Shown: positions 1 to 9,904, counted from the first letter of the stretch. The stretch is 47,003 bases of DNA from Chalciporus piperatus (GCA_038093975.1 JBBPTG010000189.1:1-47003), one strand, 5' to 3'. Translations and numbers: made by a program. The notes: generated from the sequence alone by a model not told the origin.

Positions 1-1581
1 GCTGATCACTTCCCCACCGACGCCGATGACAATGCAGGTACCACTCTGCTACCACCCTCGCTATTCGTCCGTGTCATTGACTCTGCGATGAACAATCACA
101 TCTCCAATCTTTCCAAGGACGACCCGTTTCTCCTCACGGCGTTGCAGGCCATTGACGGTGACATCCCTGCACCTTTCCGCTCTAGACTGGCAGATTGGCA
201 GATGACTAACGGCGTCCTGACCTATCAGGGTCGTGTCTACATCCCACCGGATGAAGACCTACGTCGCACCGTAGTCCAACGATGCCATGATCATCCCACC
301 GCCGGCCACCCTGGCTATCTCAAGACTCGGCAATTAGTCGCCGCTGAGTTTTGGTGGCCCGGACTTGCCCAATTCGTTCGCAAATACGTAGAAGGATGCG
401 CAACCTGCCAACAGAATAAGGCAAACACACATCCAACCACCCCTCCTCTGATGCCAATACCCTCAAAGAGTTCTAAACCATTCCAACAAGTGTCCTGTGA
501 TCTCATCACCGACCTACCCATTTCCAATGGCTTTGATTCTCTGTTGGTCGTGGTCGACCACGGGCTTACAAAGGGAGTAATTCTTTGCCCTACCAAGAAA
601 ACCGTCACGGCCGAAGGGATCGCTTCCCTCTTTTTCCACAAAGTCTACTTAAGATTCGGTCTTTACGACAAAATCATCAGTGACAGAGGACCACAATTCG
701 CATCCGAATTCGCTCGTGAACTAGGACGAATCCTCGGATATGACCTTTCCCTTTCCACCGCCTATCATCCCCAGTCTGATGGAGAAACTGAACGCGTCAA
801 CCAGGAAGTTGAGACTTACCTTCGAATCTATTGCGGAGATAACCCCATATCCTGGGCTGATTCCATTTCCCACGCAGAATTTGCACACAATCATCGGCCC
901 CACTCTGTCACCGGCAAATCCCCGTTCTACCTCATGATGGGATATGAACCCCGTCCTCTCCCTGCGGTGATCGCCGATTCCGCATTACCCGCTGTCGAAC
1001 TTCGTCTCCACTCTCTCACCGCTGCCAGAGACGAAGCGCTCGCCTCACACGAACTCGCCAGACAAGTGATGGCTGCACGAACTCGACAGAAGTTCAAACC
1101 GTTCGCCAAAGGAGACAAAGTCTGGCTGGAAGCGAGGAACCTCAAACGATCCCTGACTTCCCCAAAGTTCGCCCCAAAACGGGAAGGACCCTTTACCATC
1201 ACCCAAGTCCTATCTCCGCTATCCTACAGACTCCGTCTCCCACAGACGTGGAGAATTCACCCCGTGTTCCATGCTTCTCTGTTATCGCCCTATCGCGAAA
1301 ACCCCGTCCACGGACCGAACTTTCCCGCTCCACCGCCTGACCTAATAGAAGGCGAAGAGGAATACGAAATTGAAAGAATTCTCCGTCACCGAAGTTCTTC
1401 CGGGCGCCACTCGTACCTAGTCCGCTGGAAAGGATATTCTTCTGATGAAGACCGCTGGCTTAAAGAAGCAGACCTTACCCACGCCACAGAAATCCTAGAA
1501 AACTATAAAAAAGCTCACCCGTCCGCCTTCCCCTCTTCCCCAAGATCCCCATCTTCTGTCAGACGCAAAACCCGCCGCTAA
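1..1581 (+). CDS. gypsy pol polyprotein, C-terminal part: integrase plus chromodomain
   Basis: The frame is open from the first base; the first visible ATG (88) is internal, so the true start is upstream. The visible part has an HHCC zinc-binding module (histidines near nt 285-315, CATCQQNK near nt 400-420). The DDE catalytic core follows: Asp in CDLITDLP, Asp in SDRGPQFASEF and Glu in GETERVN. A C-terminal chromodomain has the aromatic/charged pattern EEEYEIERIL ... YLVRWKGY ... DRW. Integrase joins element cDNA to the chromosome in the nucleus, and in this lineage the chromodomain is thought to steer integration to modified chromatin. No stop or frameshift interrupts the visible 526 codons. 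A short basic Ser/Arg/Lys tail precedes the stop. The next ORF starts only 4 nt later. Confidence 0.93.
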   Translation, partial: ADHFPTDADDNAGTTLLPPSLFVRVIDSAMNNHISNLSKDDPFLLTALQAIDGDIPAPFRSRLADWQMTNGVLTYQGRVYIPPDEDLRRTVVQRCHDHPTAGHPGYLKTRQLVAAEFWWPGLAQFVRKYVEGCATCQQNKANTHPTTPPLMPIPSKSSKPFQQVSCDLITDLPISNGFDSLLVVVDHGLTKGVILCPTKKTVTAEGIASLFFHKVYLRFGLYDKIISDRGPQFASEFARELGRILGYDLSLSTAYHPQSDGETERVNQEVETYLRIYCGDNPISWADSISHAEFAHNHRPHSVTGKSPFYLMMGYEPRPLPAVIADSALPAVELRLHSLTAARDEALASHELARQVMAARTRQKFKPFAKGDKVWLEARNLKRSLTSPKFAPKREGPFTITQVLSPLSYRLRLPQTWRIHPVFHASLLSPYRENPVHGPNFPAPPPDLIEGEEEYEIERILRHRSSSGRHSYLVRWKGYSSDEDRWLKEADLTHATEILENYKKAHPSAFPSSPRSPSSVRRKTRR

Positions 1582-1585
1582 GACC

Positions 1586-2752
1586 ATGTCCGCTCCTACC
1601 ACCCCTTCGTCCTCTACTATGTCTTCCATCTCTTCTCTGTCCCGTTCTTCTTCCTCTCCTACTTACCCCCCTGGCTTACCTATTCGGTCTCTACCTATTC
1701 AACCCACTCGTCCCTCCTCTCCAGAACCCCCTAGCCCAACCGTCGCTGAGGCTGGATGGAATACCACCGGTCTCCCATTAAACTCCGCTGGATGGCCGAT
1801 CTTGCAGGAAGACCTAGACGCCCCCACGCATATTGCCGCTACTCCCACGGTCAGAGTCCTACCCATTGAACTACCACTCACCGCCCATCGTCTTCGCGAC
1901 GAGTTGATGGATAATGCCGTTATGGATCGCATGTCCCAATTCTTGCTAGACTCACGACTCTCGGTACCCATCGGAGCCCACCTTGATCTGGGGTCACCCC
2001 TCTTCGCCCTTTACCGCGCCTACCTGCAAGCATCCCGTCTCGCCAATCTTCCTCCTTCCCTGACGACGGTTCACCAAGCTCATTCAGAAGCTGCTTCCAT
2101 CCGCAATATCCACGGTGATTTAATTACCAACCTCAGCATTGCTCTCTACGAGCTACGGATGCCGGAGTTTCTGGACGACCTAGACCGTTACCTCAGAGAG
2201 TCCGCCTCTGCGGCTCAATCCCCCCTCCCTGTCATCGGAGTTTCTACCTCATCTCTCCCCTCGTCGACGCCTTCCGCATCTAGCTCCCCTTTGAACGATG
2301 AAGAAGAGGCAGTGTTCTTTCGTGCAGAACGCAACCATATTACCTCGCAACGACAACGGACTGGCACCATACCTCTATCCACCTCACATCCCCAGTACCA
2401 TGACGCCTGCTTCGTATGTCACAGACTGGGCCATATACGTATCCACTGTCCCGTATACCAGTGTCCCACGTGCTTCCGCTGGGCACCCGGTCACATTCAA
2501 GGTCGTTGCCCACTTAGGCGTGGGCAGAGACATACAACCACGCCACCTGTTGCGCCCTCTTCCCGTTCCCGCCGATCAACGAATACCAATCGAGCTGCTC
2601 GACGCCCCCCTCCACTCTATACCCGTATCTCGGGTGAGACTTATTCACGCGACGACGACGACGCCACTCTCTATGACGGAGATGATCCGACCGACGATGT
2701 CGGATATGCAAACATGACCGGTTCTCCTGGACATTACGGGTTAAACATTTGA
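1586..2752 (+). CDS. extra ORF downstream of gypsy pol with two zinc-knuckle-like motifs
   Basis: The 388-residue frame begins at an ATG in good context (gaccATG), four bases after the pol stop and in another frame, so translation by termination-reinitiation is possible. Residues 1-90 are Ser/Pro/Thr-rich and probably disordered. Residues about 90-210 look helical and leucine-rich. A CX2CX4HX4C knuckle (CFVCHRLGHIRIHC) starts at residue 275, followed closely by a CX2CX6HX4C motif (CPTCFRWAPGHIQGRC). The tail is basic and then acidic. Knuckles of this kind bind nucleic acid in Gag proteins, but this ORF lies after integrase, where typical gypsy elements have nothing or an env-like gene. No transmembrane segment is evident, so env is unlikely. 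The last residues (MTGSPGHYGLNI) recur, with changes, in the G remnant near 41243-41278, so the ORF is shared by another copy. Function unknown; a second Gag-like or RNA-binding protein is my best inference. Confidence 0.75.
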   Translation: MSAPTTPSSSTMSSISSLSRSSSSPTYPPGLPIRSLPIQPTRPSSPEPPSPTVAEAGWNTTGLPLNSAGWPILQEDLDAPTHIAATPTVRVLPIELPLTAHRLRDELMDNAVMDRMSQFLLDSRLSVPIGAHLDLGSPLFALYRAYLQASRLANLPPSLTTVHQAHSEAASIRNIHGDLITNLSIALYELRMPEFLDDLDRYLRESASAAQSPLPVIGVSTSSLPSSTPSASSSPLNDEEEAVFFRAERNHITSQRQRTGTIPLSTSHPQYHDACFVCHRLGHIRIHCPVYQCPTCFRWAPGHIQGRCPLRRGQRHTTTPPVAPSSRSRRSTNTNRAARRPPPLYTRISGETYSRDDDDATLYDGDDPTDDVGYANMTGSPGHYGLNI

Positions 2753-2797
2753 CTAGTTTTTATCTTCATCGATGACTTGATTCTAATACGGGGGTAA

Positions 2798-3265
2798 TGT
2801 TACGATCATTCATTCTTTCCTTTCTCATTACCTTGTACTAAGTCCTAGTCGCTGGTTCGAGTCCTGCCTAGGCCTCTTATTTCTTGCTTGCTTTAGTCAG
2901 CGGATGTTCTTCGATGTTCTTTCACATTCCATACTTCGTCATCGCTGACTCGTACTCTTACCAAGCATGACTCATTCCTATTCGTCATAGCTTGTTCTTA
3001 CACATTCCAACCAGTTCCATGCCTGCCCTTAACTCGTTTCTCTACTTATATAAACCCTCGAGTTTCTCCTGTAACCTTAACTTAGACCTACGCAATCTAG
3101 CTTGGTCATTCCTTGCTTCCTGTGAACCCTCTGAGAGTCACCGTCCCACTCTTGAACGGACGCTAGGCCTTAACGTGGACATCCCATCGTTAAAGCTACC
3201 TTTGAAACCCTTGCTTGACTAGGCTTTTGTGTCTACGCTTTGACCTACCCGGCACAAGCGTAACA
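2798..3265 (+). repeat. 3' LTR of gypsy G copy 1
   Basis: The 468-bp repeat begins TGTTACG and ends CGTAACA, giving 7-bp inverted ends. A G-rich polypurine stretch (acgggggtaa) lies just before it. It contains a TATATAA box near 3043-3050, a TGACTCA-type bZIP site, and an exact match to the pol III B-box consensus (GGTTCGAGTCC, 2854-2864). The stretch from 2840 to the end is nearly identical to 46217-46642. The flanking five bases on the right are GTACA; the partner duplication lies outside the window. Confidence 0.9.
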
Positions 3266-3768
3266 GTACAGGTTTCAGGGATGTTCAGGCATCTAAACAG
3301 TGAGTCGCAGGATGGGGGAGATGAAAACCGAGAGATGCACAGTGATGTGAAGTGCGAATGTCAACTAAATGGGTACAGTGAGTAAGGCATGAGGCGGAAA
3401 AGAAAAGGTGTGTGCAAGGGAGTCATGATAGCAGCTGAAACTTCAAGTTGACGTAGCCTTCATTTATGAGAAACCCCTGAACGGGCCCGAGTACGGTGTT
3501 CCTTTTGTTCAACCTGGGTGTCAGTCATGGTTGATCAGTATTTGTACCTCGCATCATATTGACGAGAAAATGAGTGATGACGTTTGTCTTTGATCGTTTG
3601 GTCTTCTTCTGCTTGTCATTTATGTTGGACAGAGTGCTGGTGCCTGTATTGCCAGTTGCCGTAGCCGCCGGATTCGTCACAACCGAATCCTAAGCCCAGT
3701 AAAGCATTAGCGGGGCTCAGATAGAACGAGATTGACCGAAGATATTACTGGACCACCCTCTGACTTAT
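3266..3768. other. 503-bp spacer without recognised gene
   Basis: No ORF with recognisable similarity or repeat structure is seen. Before the F element inserted at the CTTAT target (3764-3768), this stretch was continuous with 10364 onward, so it is probably the downstream flank of the RTC4-like gene on the minus strand. Confidence 0.5.
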
Positions 3769-4222
3769 TGTTATAGTATTTAAAAACTTTTCAAACTTTT
3801 GCCTACAACGGTATTCGAACTCTGGATTTTGTCTACAACTTAGGGGTCAAGCCGGATTCATCTTAATCCGCTCTGGTAGTCCCTGTAGCATTACATAAAC
3901 TATTACATAATCAGGTCACGTAACAAAAGTCCAGACTTAGATGAGTCAGCAATGATGTCATGGTCTAGACCCTAATCCGTGCCTGGTACCTTTTCTTATC
4001 ATCGTACCATTTACCTTATTTATCTTTCCCTTTGTGTTTTCCTTATTCGGCTGCTGGTCTGTGCGCACTTCTCAATAGTATATAAGTAGCCCTGTACTTA
4101 TCACAGACCCCAGTCTAATCCATTTGTTGCTTCACCGCAATTAAGCTTTAGTACTCAGCATACTCCTTCGCAAGGCCTAGTGTTGCCTTAAGTCCCCGCT
4201 GTGTTGTGACTCAGTCATAACA
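3769..4222 (+). repeat. 5' LTR of gypsy F
   Basis: Runs from TGTTATAG to TCATAACA. It contains TGAGTCA (bZIP-type site), a CAATAGTATATAAG core promoter near 4074-4087, and a degraded E-box (GTCACGTAAC, where the other two copies have GTCACGTGAC). It differs from the 3' LTR at four sites, all transitions. At each of them the 3' LTR agrees with the solo LTR, so the changes arose in this copy. Confidence 0.97.
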
Positions 4223-4224
4223 CT

Positions 4225-4240
4225 TGGATTAGACTTGAAA
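4225..4240 (+). promoter_or_regulatory. Putative primer-binding site of gypsy F
   Basis: Two bases after the LTR the sequence reads TGGATTAGACTTGAA. This is complementary to a tRNA 3' end of the form TTCAAGTCTAAT-CCA, that is, a T-loop, acceptor stem and CCA tail. I cannot name the tRNA. The roughly 690 bases from here to the gag ATG form an untranslated leader in which I see no other feature. Confidence 0.6.
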
Positions 4241-4929
4241 ACACCGCCTGGACTCTAGGGCTAAAGAGTTGGTCAAGAAGACCGTTTGTGTACGTGACAC
4301 ACAGGAGACCGCAACTCCATCCACTGCTGCATATACGGCCGTCCGCCGTCATAAATTGGATAAAGTTGCTGTTCCCCATAGTGCACTAGGGGCTTTTTGA
4401 TCGTTCGAGACGTCTTGGGGCCCGCTCACGCGCCAACCCTCTGACTGTAGACACGATCCGGGTTCGCGTGATCACCCGTTGACGTCACGCATTCGCCATC
4501 TGGCTATTCTATTCGTTTGGGCCAGCCTTTAGTGCCCCGTTTCTGTTATCCTCCGTACTATAGTATTTGTTCGAAGACCGGATTGGGATCGTGCCCAATT
4601 GCGAAGGACGACAAGGGAAAAGCGCGTCGCCGCCCCCTTGGCTGAGTCATACGTAGCAACGTAAGCCGGCAGCACCGCCGAGGTACAAAAATAGAAAACA
4701 ATAAAAAATAGTATCCTGTATTACGATAGCTTTTGCTGCTGCTCGAAAATAGAAGTTCGAGAGTAGTATATGTGTAAAATCAAATCAGATCTTGGGAAAA
4801 TTCCTCAGAAGGTCTGCCGAGATTCCGATAAGCGTCGAAGGTATTACCTCCGCTCGAAAAAATATTTTCTTCGTCCTCGTGTCTGTCATCCCCAGAGAAC
4901 CTTTGGAAGATAGGGTTCAGTAAGGATAT

Positions 4930-6261
4930 ATGTCAGCAGAGTTCTTAGATCAAGAAACACAAGCTCAGGGTTACAGATCTCCCCCACGTCACTTCCCTTC
5001 CTCATCCGAAAGTTCACATCCCCCTACTCCTCGTCCCGAATCTCCGATGGCAGATCCCGCTGATCCCATCGCTGCTCTTACCGCCGCTCTGAAGGCGCTC
5101 ATATCAGACAATTCGGACTCCGTGTCCAAAAAAGTTGCCGATCCGGGAAAATGGGATGGTGACCGTACCAAATTCCGTTTATGGTGGGCGCAGGTTAACG
5201 CCTGGCAGTCCGTCCATACGTGGAAAAACAACAAGGTTCGATGCCTCGCCGTACTCTCACGGTTAGAAGGAAAAGCAGCAGGGTTCGCCCAGATGACAAT
5301 AGAAAAATGGTCTCGATATGAACTCTTACCACCGCCGCCAGTAGAAGGCGAACCAGAACCTGATCGAGCACCTTTGGGACTACTAGCATGGCCCACGTGG
5401 ACAATATTTTCACATCTCCTCAAATCACATTTCCAGATTGACGTACTCGCTCATGAGAGTCTCCGGAAATTGGAAGCATTGAAGCAGGCTGGGAAACCTG
5501 TGGACATCTTCCTTCAGGAGTTTGAATTGTTGAAAGCGGAATCGGAGATTGAAGATGCTCATGCCAAAGAGCTTCTGAAAAAGGCAATAGATTACAAAAT
5601 CTATTATCAGGCGCAAATCAACACCAATGTTGATGAGCAAAATCTGACCAACACGATCGATACTTACCGAAAGTTGGGTCGAACTTTCGAACGAATCGTC
5701 GTAGAACGCGGTGCTCCAGTTCGTCAGGCACCCGCAACTGCGCCAAGGCCTTCGTCTTCATATCCGTATCTCCCTCCTCGTTACCCAATTGCATCACGTC
5801 CGCTCCCACGTCCCCCTGCTCCGTATGCGGCCCCCCGTTTCACTCCCACAGGCACACAGCCTGGTCGTGGAGCCCCGATGGATCTGTCGGCACAACAAAT
5901 GCCAAGATCCCCTGTTCGGGGAAACTGTTTCAATTGCGACCAGCCAGGTCACTTTGCAAACGCGTGCCCAAAGCCCCATAGGCCGCGTCAGAGACAAGTT
6001 GTTATGTGGGATCCATACTCGCAACAATACGTTGAGTCTTCCCTGCCGTTTGACAACCGGCAGATGCCCTTCGCAGGTACCATCCCTGCACCCTACCCTC
6101 CTACCCCTTCCCCCTACCCCGCTGGCCCGTCCACCAGCACAAGTTACATGTCGCATCAAGCGGCATATACCAATCAAGAAGCGGAAGCGTACTGGCGCGA
6201 CCGTATTGAATCAGAAGCCAAGGCACAGGCAGCCGAGGCTTTAAAAGGAAACAGCCAATGA
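4930..6261 (+). CDS. gag: gypsy F Gag (capsid and nucleocapsid)
   Basis: The 443-residue frame starts at ATG 4930 with no stop inside. Residues 1-60 are Ser/Pro-rich. Residues about 70-270 form the retrotransposon Gag fold (KWDGDRTKFRLWWAQV ... LEALKQAG ... FLQEFELLKAE). A proline-rich linker follows, then one CCHC knuckle (CFNCDQPGHFANAC) at about 336-349 and a proline-rich tail. Gag assembles the cytoplasmic particle in which reverse transcription occurs, and the knuckle binds element RNA. The stop is TGA at 6259; pol opens in another frame about 100 nt further on, so the two frames do not overlap. Confidence 0.93.
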   Translation: MSAEFLDQETQAQGYRSPPRHFPSSSESSHPPTPRPESPMADPADPIAALTAALKALISDNSDSVSKKVADPGKWDGDRTKFRLWWAQVNAWQSVHTWKNNKVRCLAVLSRLEGKAAGFAQMTIEKWSRYELLPPPPVEGEPEPDRAPLGLLAWPTWTIFSHLLKSHFQIDVLAHESLRKLEALKQAGKPVDIFLQEFELLKAESEIEDAHAKELLKKAIDYKIYYQAQINTNVDEQNLTNTIDTYRKLGRTFERIVVERGAPVRQAPATAPRPSSSYPYLPPRYPIASRPLPRPPAPYAAPRFTPTGTQPGRGAPMDLSAQQMPRSPVRGNCFNCDQPGHFANACPKPHRPRQRQVVMWDPYSQQYVESSLPFDNRQMPFAGTIPAPYPPTPSPYPAGPSTSTSYMSHQAAYTNQEAEAYWRDRIESEAKAQAAEALKGNSQ

Positions 6262-6377
6262 GAGAAATGGGTTCTCGGCGGCTCGGACATAGTTTACCAA
6301 ATGGTTGTATTAGTACTACTCCTTGTGTTCCGTTTCAATATAACTTTTTCTTCTTCTGAAAGGGCGTCCCTAGTGGC

Positions 6378-9300
6378 GTGGCGACAGAAGTAAAACAATT
6401 CGTGCTTAATTCCCTTAAGGTAAATTATTCGAAAAAAGAAATCCCATCAAAAATACATGTAAGGAATCAAAATCGGAAAAACGAGCTGGATCTCGCTATT
6501 ACTATTATGTACGATAAAGGGGAGCAATGGAAGAAAATGGAGTTTGCCGCTCTATTGGATTCCGGCGCAACCGAAACGTTTATAGATAAATCGTTCTGTG
6601 AGCGACATGGTTTGACACTGGAAGAACTTCCTTTTCCTATTCCAGTGTACAACGCCGACGGCTCAGAGGGAGCGATAGGCGGTGTCACTCACAAGGTTTC
6701 GCTTGTTTTGGGACACAATGGACATTTTGAGCATATGGACGCTTTCGTTTCTGTACTTGGCACTCATCACATGATCATCGGCTACGATTGGCTTGAGAGG
6801 CATAACCCTGAAATTGATTGGGTGGCCAAACGAGTACGATTCACACGATGTACAGATCAGTGCAAAGTAGTCAACTATCATTTGAATCGTTCTTTTTCTA
6901 TTCGCAGAGTGTTTGAGGCGGGGCTCACCGAGAAAGTCCCAGTAGAGCTCCACGAATACTTAGATGTCTTTTCAGAGCAAGAGAGTGAGCGTATGCCTAC
7001 CCGAAAGGCGTGGGACCACGCAATAGATCTCAAGCCTGATTTTGTTCCTAAAAAGGGTCGGGTGATTCCGATGTCCGAACAGGAACTTGATGACGTCAAA
7101 AAGTTCATCGATAAGGAGTTATCGAAAGGATATCTTCGTCCGTCGAAATCCCCTCAGACATCTCCTGTTTTCTTTATTCCAAAAAAGGACGGTAAAAAGA
7201 GATTAGTTATGGACTATCGTTATGTAAATGAGGGAACTGTCAAGAACGCTTACCCTCTTCCCCTCATTTCCGGACTTATCGACCAGCTCAAAGGAGCTGA
7301 CATGTTTACTAAAATGGACCTACGTTGGGGATACAATAATGTTAGAATAAAAGCAGGCGACGAATGGAAAGCAGCTTTCGTTACTCCATTTGGCGCTTAC
7401 GAACCTGTCGTTATGTACTTTGGACTTACGAACTCTCCCCCCACATTCCAACAAATGATGAATGATCTATTTAGCGATCTTCATGGGGTTCTCATTATTT
7501 ATATCGACGATCTTATGATCTTTACGTTCGGAAAAACTAGAGCAGAGCACTTAGAAATAGTTAAAACCGTATTGCAACGTCTCAGAGAGAACGATCTTTA
7601 CGTAAAACCAGAAAAGTGTAGCTTCGCGGTGGATTCTGTAGATTTCTTGGGAATGGTTATCTCCCAGAAAGGCGTAGAGATGGACACTTCAAAGGTGCAG
7701 GCTATTTTGGACTGGCCGGCACCAACTCGGTTGAAGGGTGTTCAGTCCTTTTTAGGATTGGCGAACTTCTACCGACGCTTCATTCAAGGCTTCGCTGACA
7801 TTGCTCGTCCCTTGAATGACCTTACCAAAAAGGACACACCATACCGGTGGGGACCGGAGCAACAGCAAGCTTTTGACAAGCTGAAGCAGCAATTCACTAC
7901 CGCTCCGCTTTTAGCCTATCCTGACCGCTCTAAAGAAGTCAGAGTAGAAACGGATGCTAGTGATATTGCAACGGGAGCTGTGCTCTCGGTTAAATGCGAT
8001 GATGGCCTCTGGAGGCCTTGTGCCTTCATTTCCCATTCCTTTAGTTCGGCCGAAAAGAACTACCCGGTTTATGACAAGGAGCTTCTAGCTGTCATTCGGG
8101 CTTTGCAGGAATGGAGACATTATCTAATGGGTCGAGAACATTTCGAGATTTGGACTGATCACAAGAATCTCGAATATTGGAAATCTCCCCAAACTCTGAG
8201 CCCACGTCAAGCACGCTGGAATGCGTTGCTCTCAGAGTATAATTACTCGATTATTTATAAACCGGGTGCTACAAATGGAAGGGCTGATGCTTTATCTCGT
8301 CGAGAAGATCACGGAGAAGCAGATCCCGACCATAACAAAAATATTACTGTACTTCCTGCTTCTGTTTTTATTAATACAGTTACGCTTTCTTCACCTATTT
8401 ATGACGAAATACAAAACGAATCAGAAAAAATAAAAAATGATACGGTAGATGGCTTCGCTTTTGACGAGGGGTCTATAGTATTTAAAAATGACAAAAACAA
8501 AGTTTTCGTTCCTATTTCCTTACGTACTAAATTACTTACAATCCTTCATGATTCTCCTATTGGTGGCCATGGTGGTCAAGGACGTACCTTACACTTGGTT
8601 ACTCGTTATTTCTCGTGGCCTGGTGTCACAAAGGACGTTAAAACATACGTAGAACATTGTCAGACGTGCGCCCTCACGAAGGGAAAGTCAACTGCACAAA
8701 CTGGCAAATTAATTCCCCTTCCCGTTCCGAAAGAACCATGGAAGGATATATCTATAGATTTTACCACGGGTTTTCCCAAATCACGTGGCTTTGACGCTAT
8801 TTGTGTAATTGTAGATCGCTTCTCTAAAGAAGTAGAGTTTATCGCTTGTAAAAAGACAATTTCTTCGAAAGAATTAGCTATTCTATTTAGAGACAATGTT
8901 TGGTGTAGACACGGACTTCCCTCTTCGATTGTTTCAGATCGAGGACCGCAATTCGCATCGGAGTTTACTTCGCAGCTTTGCACCCTTCTAGGAATAGAAC
9001 AGAAGCTGTCAACCGCTTATCACCCCCAAACCGATGGCCAAACGGAGCGTATGAACCGAGAACTCCAGCAGTATCTCCGCGCTTACGTGGCTAAACGTCA
9101 AACGGAATGGGCTGATTGGTTGAAGATAGCGCAGTTCCATCACAATTCCTCCCTATCCACTGCTACCGGAACCATCCCCTTCGCTATAACAAAAAACTAC
9201 TTCCCACGCATGGGATTCGAAGGCGATTCATCTCCAGCTGGTACATTCTTAGAGAAATGTGGAAAGGCACACAAAGAAGTGGAGCAGGCGTTAGAAGAAA

Positions 9301-9893
9301 CTCAGAACCGGATGAAAGAGCAAGCGGACAAACATCGGTCCGAAGCTCCAGATTATCAAATCGGAGATTTTGTTATGTTATCCACGGACAACCTCAAATT
9401 ACCTTATCCCTCCAAAAAGATGACGCAAAACTGGATCGGACCTTATCAAATCACGAAGGTCCTTCCCAATGCAGTCACACTAGACTTGCCCAATTCCATG
9501 CATATCCATCCCACGGTTAATGTCAAACGGGTCAAACCGGCTAAAGAACCATTGGAAGGGCAACCGGTCCGTCTTCCGGATCCGGTAATAGTCAACCAAG
9601 AAGGAGAAGAAGAGTATGAGGTGGATTACGTAGTGAAGTCTCAGGTTAAACAAGGACAGTTAGAGTACCTGGTTCATTGGAAAGGCTGGGACATATCGGA
9701 CCGTACATGGGAAAAGGCAGCGCATTTGTCAAATGCACCCGAAGCTGTCAAAGCTTTTCACAAAAAGCACCCGTCCGCCCCACGCCGCATTAACATGACC
9801 ATGGGAAATTTCTCTGCCTTGTTTCAGAAATACGAAAATCTGACAGAGGTTCCTGTGCGGAATTTGCCGAATCGCCTGGAATGCGATTCCTAG
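6378..9893 (+). CDS. pol: gypsy F Pol: protease, reverse transcriptase, RNase H, integrase, chromodomain
   Basis: The frame opens after a TGA at 6357 and runs 1171 codons from GTG 6378 without a stop; there is no early ATG, so the true start is unsettled. Numbering from 6378: aspartic protease DSGA at D61; reverse transcriptase with YIDD at 375-378; RNase H (TDASD ... EKNYPVYDKELLAV ... TDHKNLEYW); integrase HHCC zinc module, then D794, D854 and E890 (DD35E). A chromodomain (EEEYEVDYVV ... YLVHWKGW ... DRTWE) lies near the C-terminus. All key catalytic residues are present. The tract just before the frame (actttttcttcttctgaaag) resembles a fungal 3' splice site, so a spliced gag-pol mRNA is a possible expression route. 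Alternatives are reinitiation, or an unseen recoding step, which the non-overlap makes less likely. Confidence 0.93.
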   Translation: MATEVKQFVLNSLKVNYSKKEIPSKIHVRNQNRKNELDLAITIMYDKGEQWKKMEFAALLDSGATETFIDKSFCERHGLTLEELPFPIPVYNADGSEGAIGGVTHKVSLVLGHNGHFEHMDAFVSVLGTHHMIIGYDWLERHNPEIDWVAKRVRFTRCTDQCKVVNYHLNRSFSIRRVFEAGLTEKVPVELHEYLDVFSEQESERMPTRKAWDHAIDLKPDFVPKKGRVIPMSEQELDDVKKFIDKELSKGYLRPSKSPQTSPVFFIPKKDGKKRLVMDYRYVNEGTVKNAYPLPLISGLIDQLKGADMFTKMDLRWGYNNVRIKAGDEWKAAFVTPFGAYEPVVMYFGLTNSPPTFQQMMNDLFSDLHGVLIIYIDDLMIFTFGKTRAEHLEIVKTVLQRLRENDLYVKPEKCSFAVDSVDFLGMVISQKGVEMDTSKVQAILDWPAPTRLKGVQSFLGLANFYRRFIQGFADIARPLNDLTKKDTPYRWGPEQQQAFDKLKQQFTTAPLLAYPDRSKEVRVETDASDIATGAVLSVKCDDGLWRPCAFISHSFSSAEKNYPVYDKELLAVIRALQEWRHYLMGREHFEIWTDHKNLEYWKSPQTLSPRQARWNALLSEYNYSIIYKPGATNGRADALSRREDHGEADPDHNKNITVLPASVFINTVTLSSPIYDEIQNESEKIKNDTVDGFAFDEGSIVFKNDKNKVFVPISLRTKLLTILHDSPIGGHGGQGRTLHLVTRYFSWPGVTKDVKTYVEHCQTCALTKGKSTAQTGKLIPLPVPKEPWKDISIDFTTGFPKSRGFDAICVIVDRFSKEVEFIACKKTISSKELAILFRDNVWCRHGLPSSIVSDRGPQFASEFTSQLCTLLGIEQKLSTAYHPQTDGQTERMNRELQQYLRAYVAKRQTEWADWLKIAQFHHNSSLSTATGTIPFAITKNYFPRMGFEGDSSPAGTFLEKCGKAHKEVEQALEETQNRMKEQADKHRSEAPDYQIGDFVMLSTDNLKLPYPSKKMTQNWIGPYQITKVLPNAVTLDLPNSMHIHPTVNVKRVKPAKEPLEGQPVRLPDPVIVNQEGEEEYEVDYVVKSQVKQGQLEYLVHWKGWDISDRTWEKAAHLSNAPEAVKAFHKKHPSAPRRINMTMGNFSALFQKYENLTEVPVRNLPNRLECDS

Positions 9894-9904
9894 AGAGGGG
9901 ATAG
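9893..9904 (+). promoter_or_regulatory. Polypurine tract of gypsy F
   Basis: The purine run agagaggggatag lies directly before the 3' LTR and overlaps the pol stop. It is the expected primer for plus-strand DNA synthesis. Confidence 0.8.

Larger units (their letters stand above)
1..3265 (+). mobile_element. Ty3/gypsy chromovirus, family G, copy 1 (3' half)
   Basis: The window opens inside this element. It contains the end of pol (integrase and chromodomain), an extra zinc-knuckle ORF, a G-rich polypurine stretch and a complete 3' LTR. The 5' LTR, gag, protease and reverse transcriptase lie outside the window. Family G is also seen as a 3' remnant at 41241-41795 and as a 5' end at 46217-47003, so at least three insertions of it are present. 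Confidence 0.9.

Noticed and set aside
1586..2752. Env-like identity for the extra gypsy G ORF
   Set aside because: No signal peptide or membrane segment; zinc knuckles indicate a nucleic-acid-binding protein instead.
2840..2880. Possible tRNA gene in the G LTR because of the B-box
   Set aside because: No acceptor stem, D-arm or anticodon arm can be formed around it.
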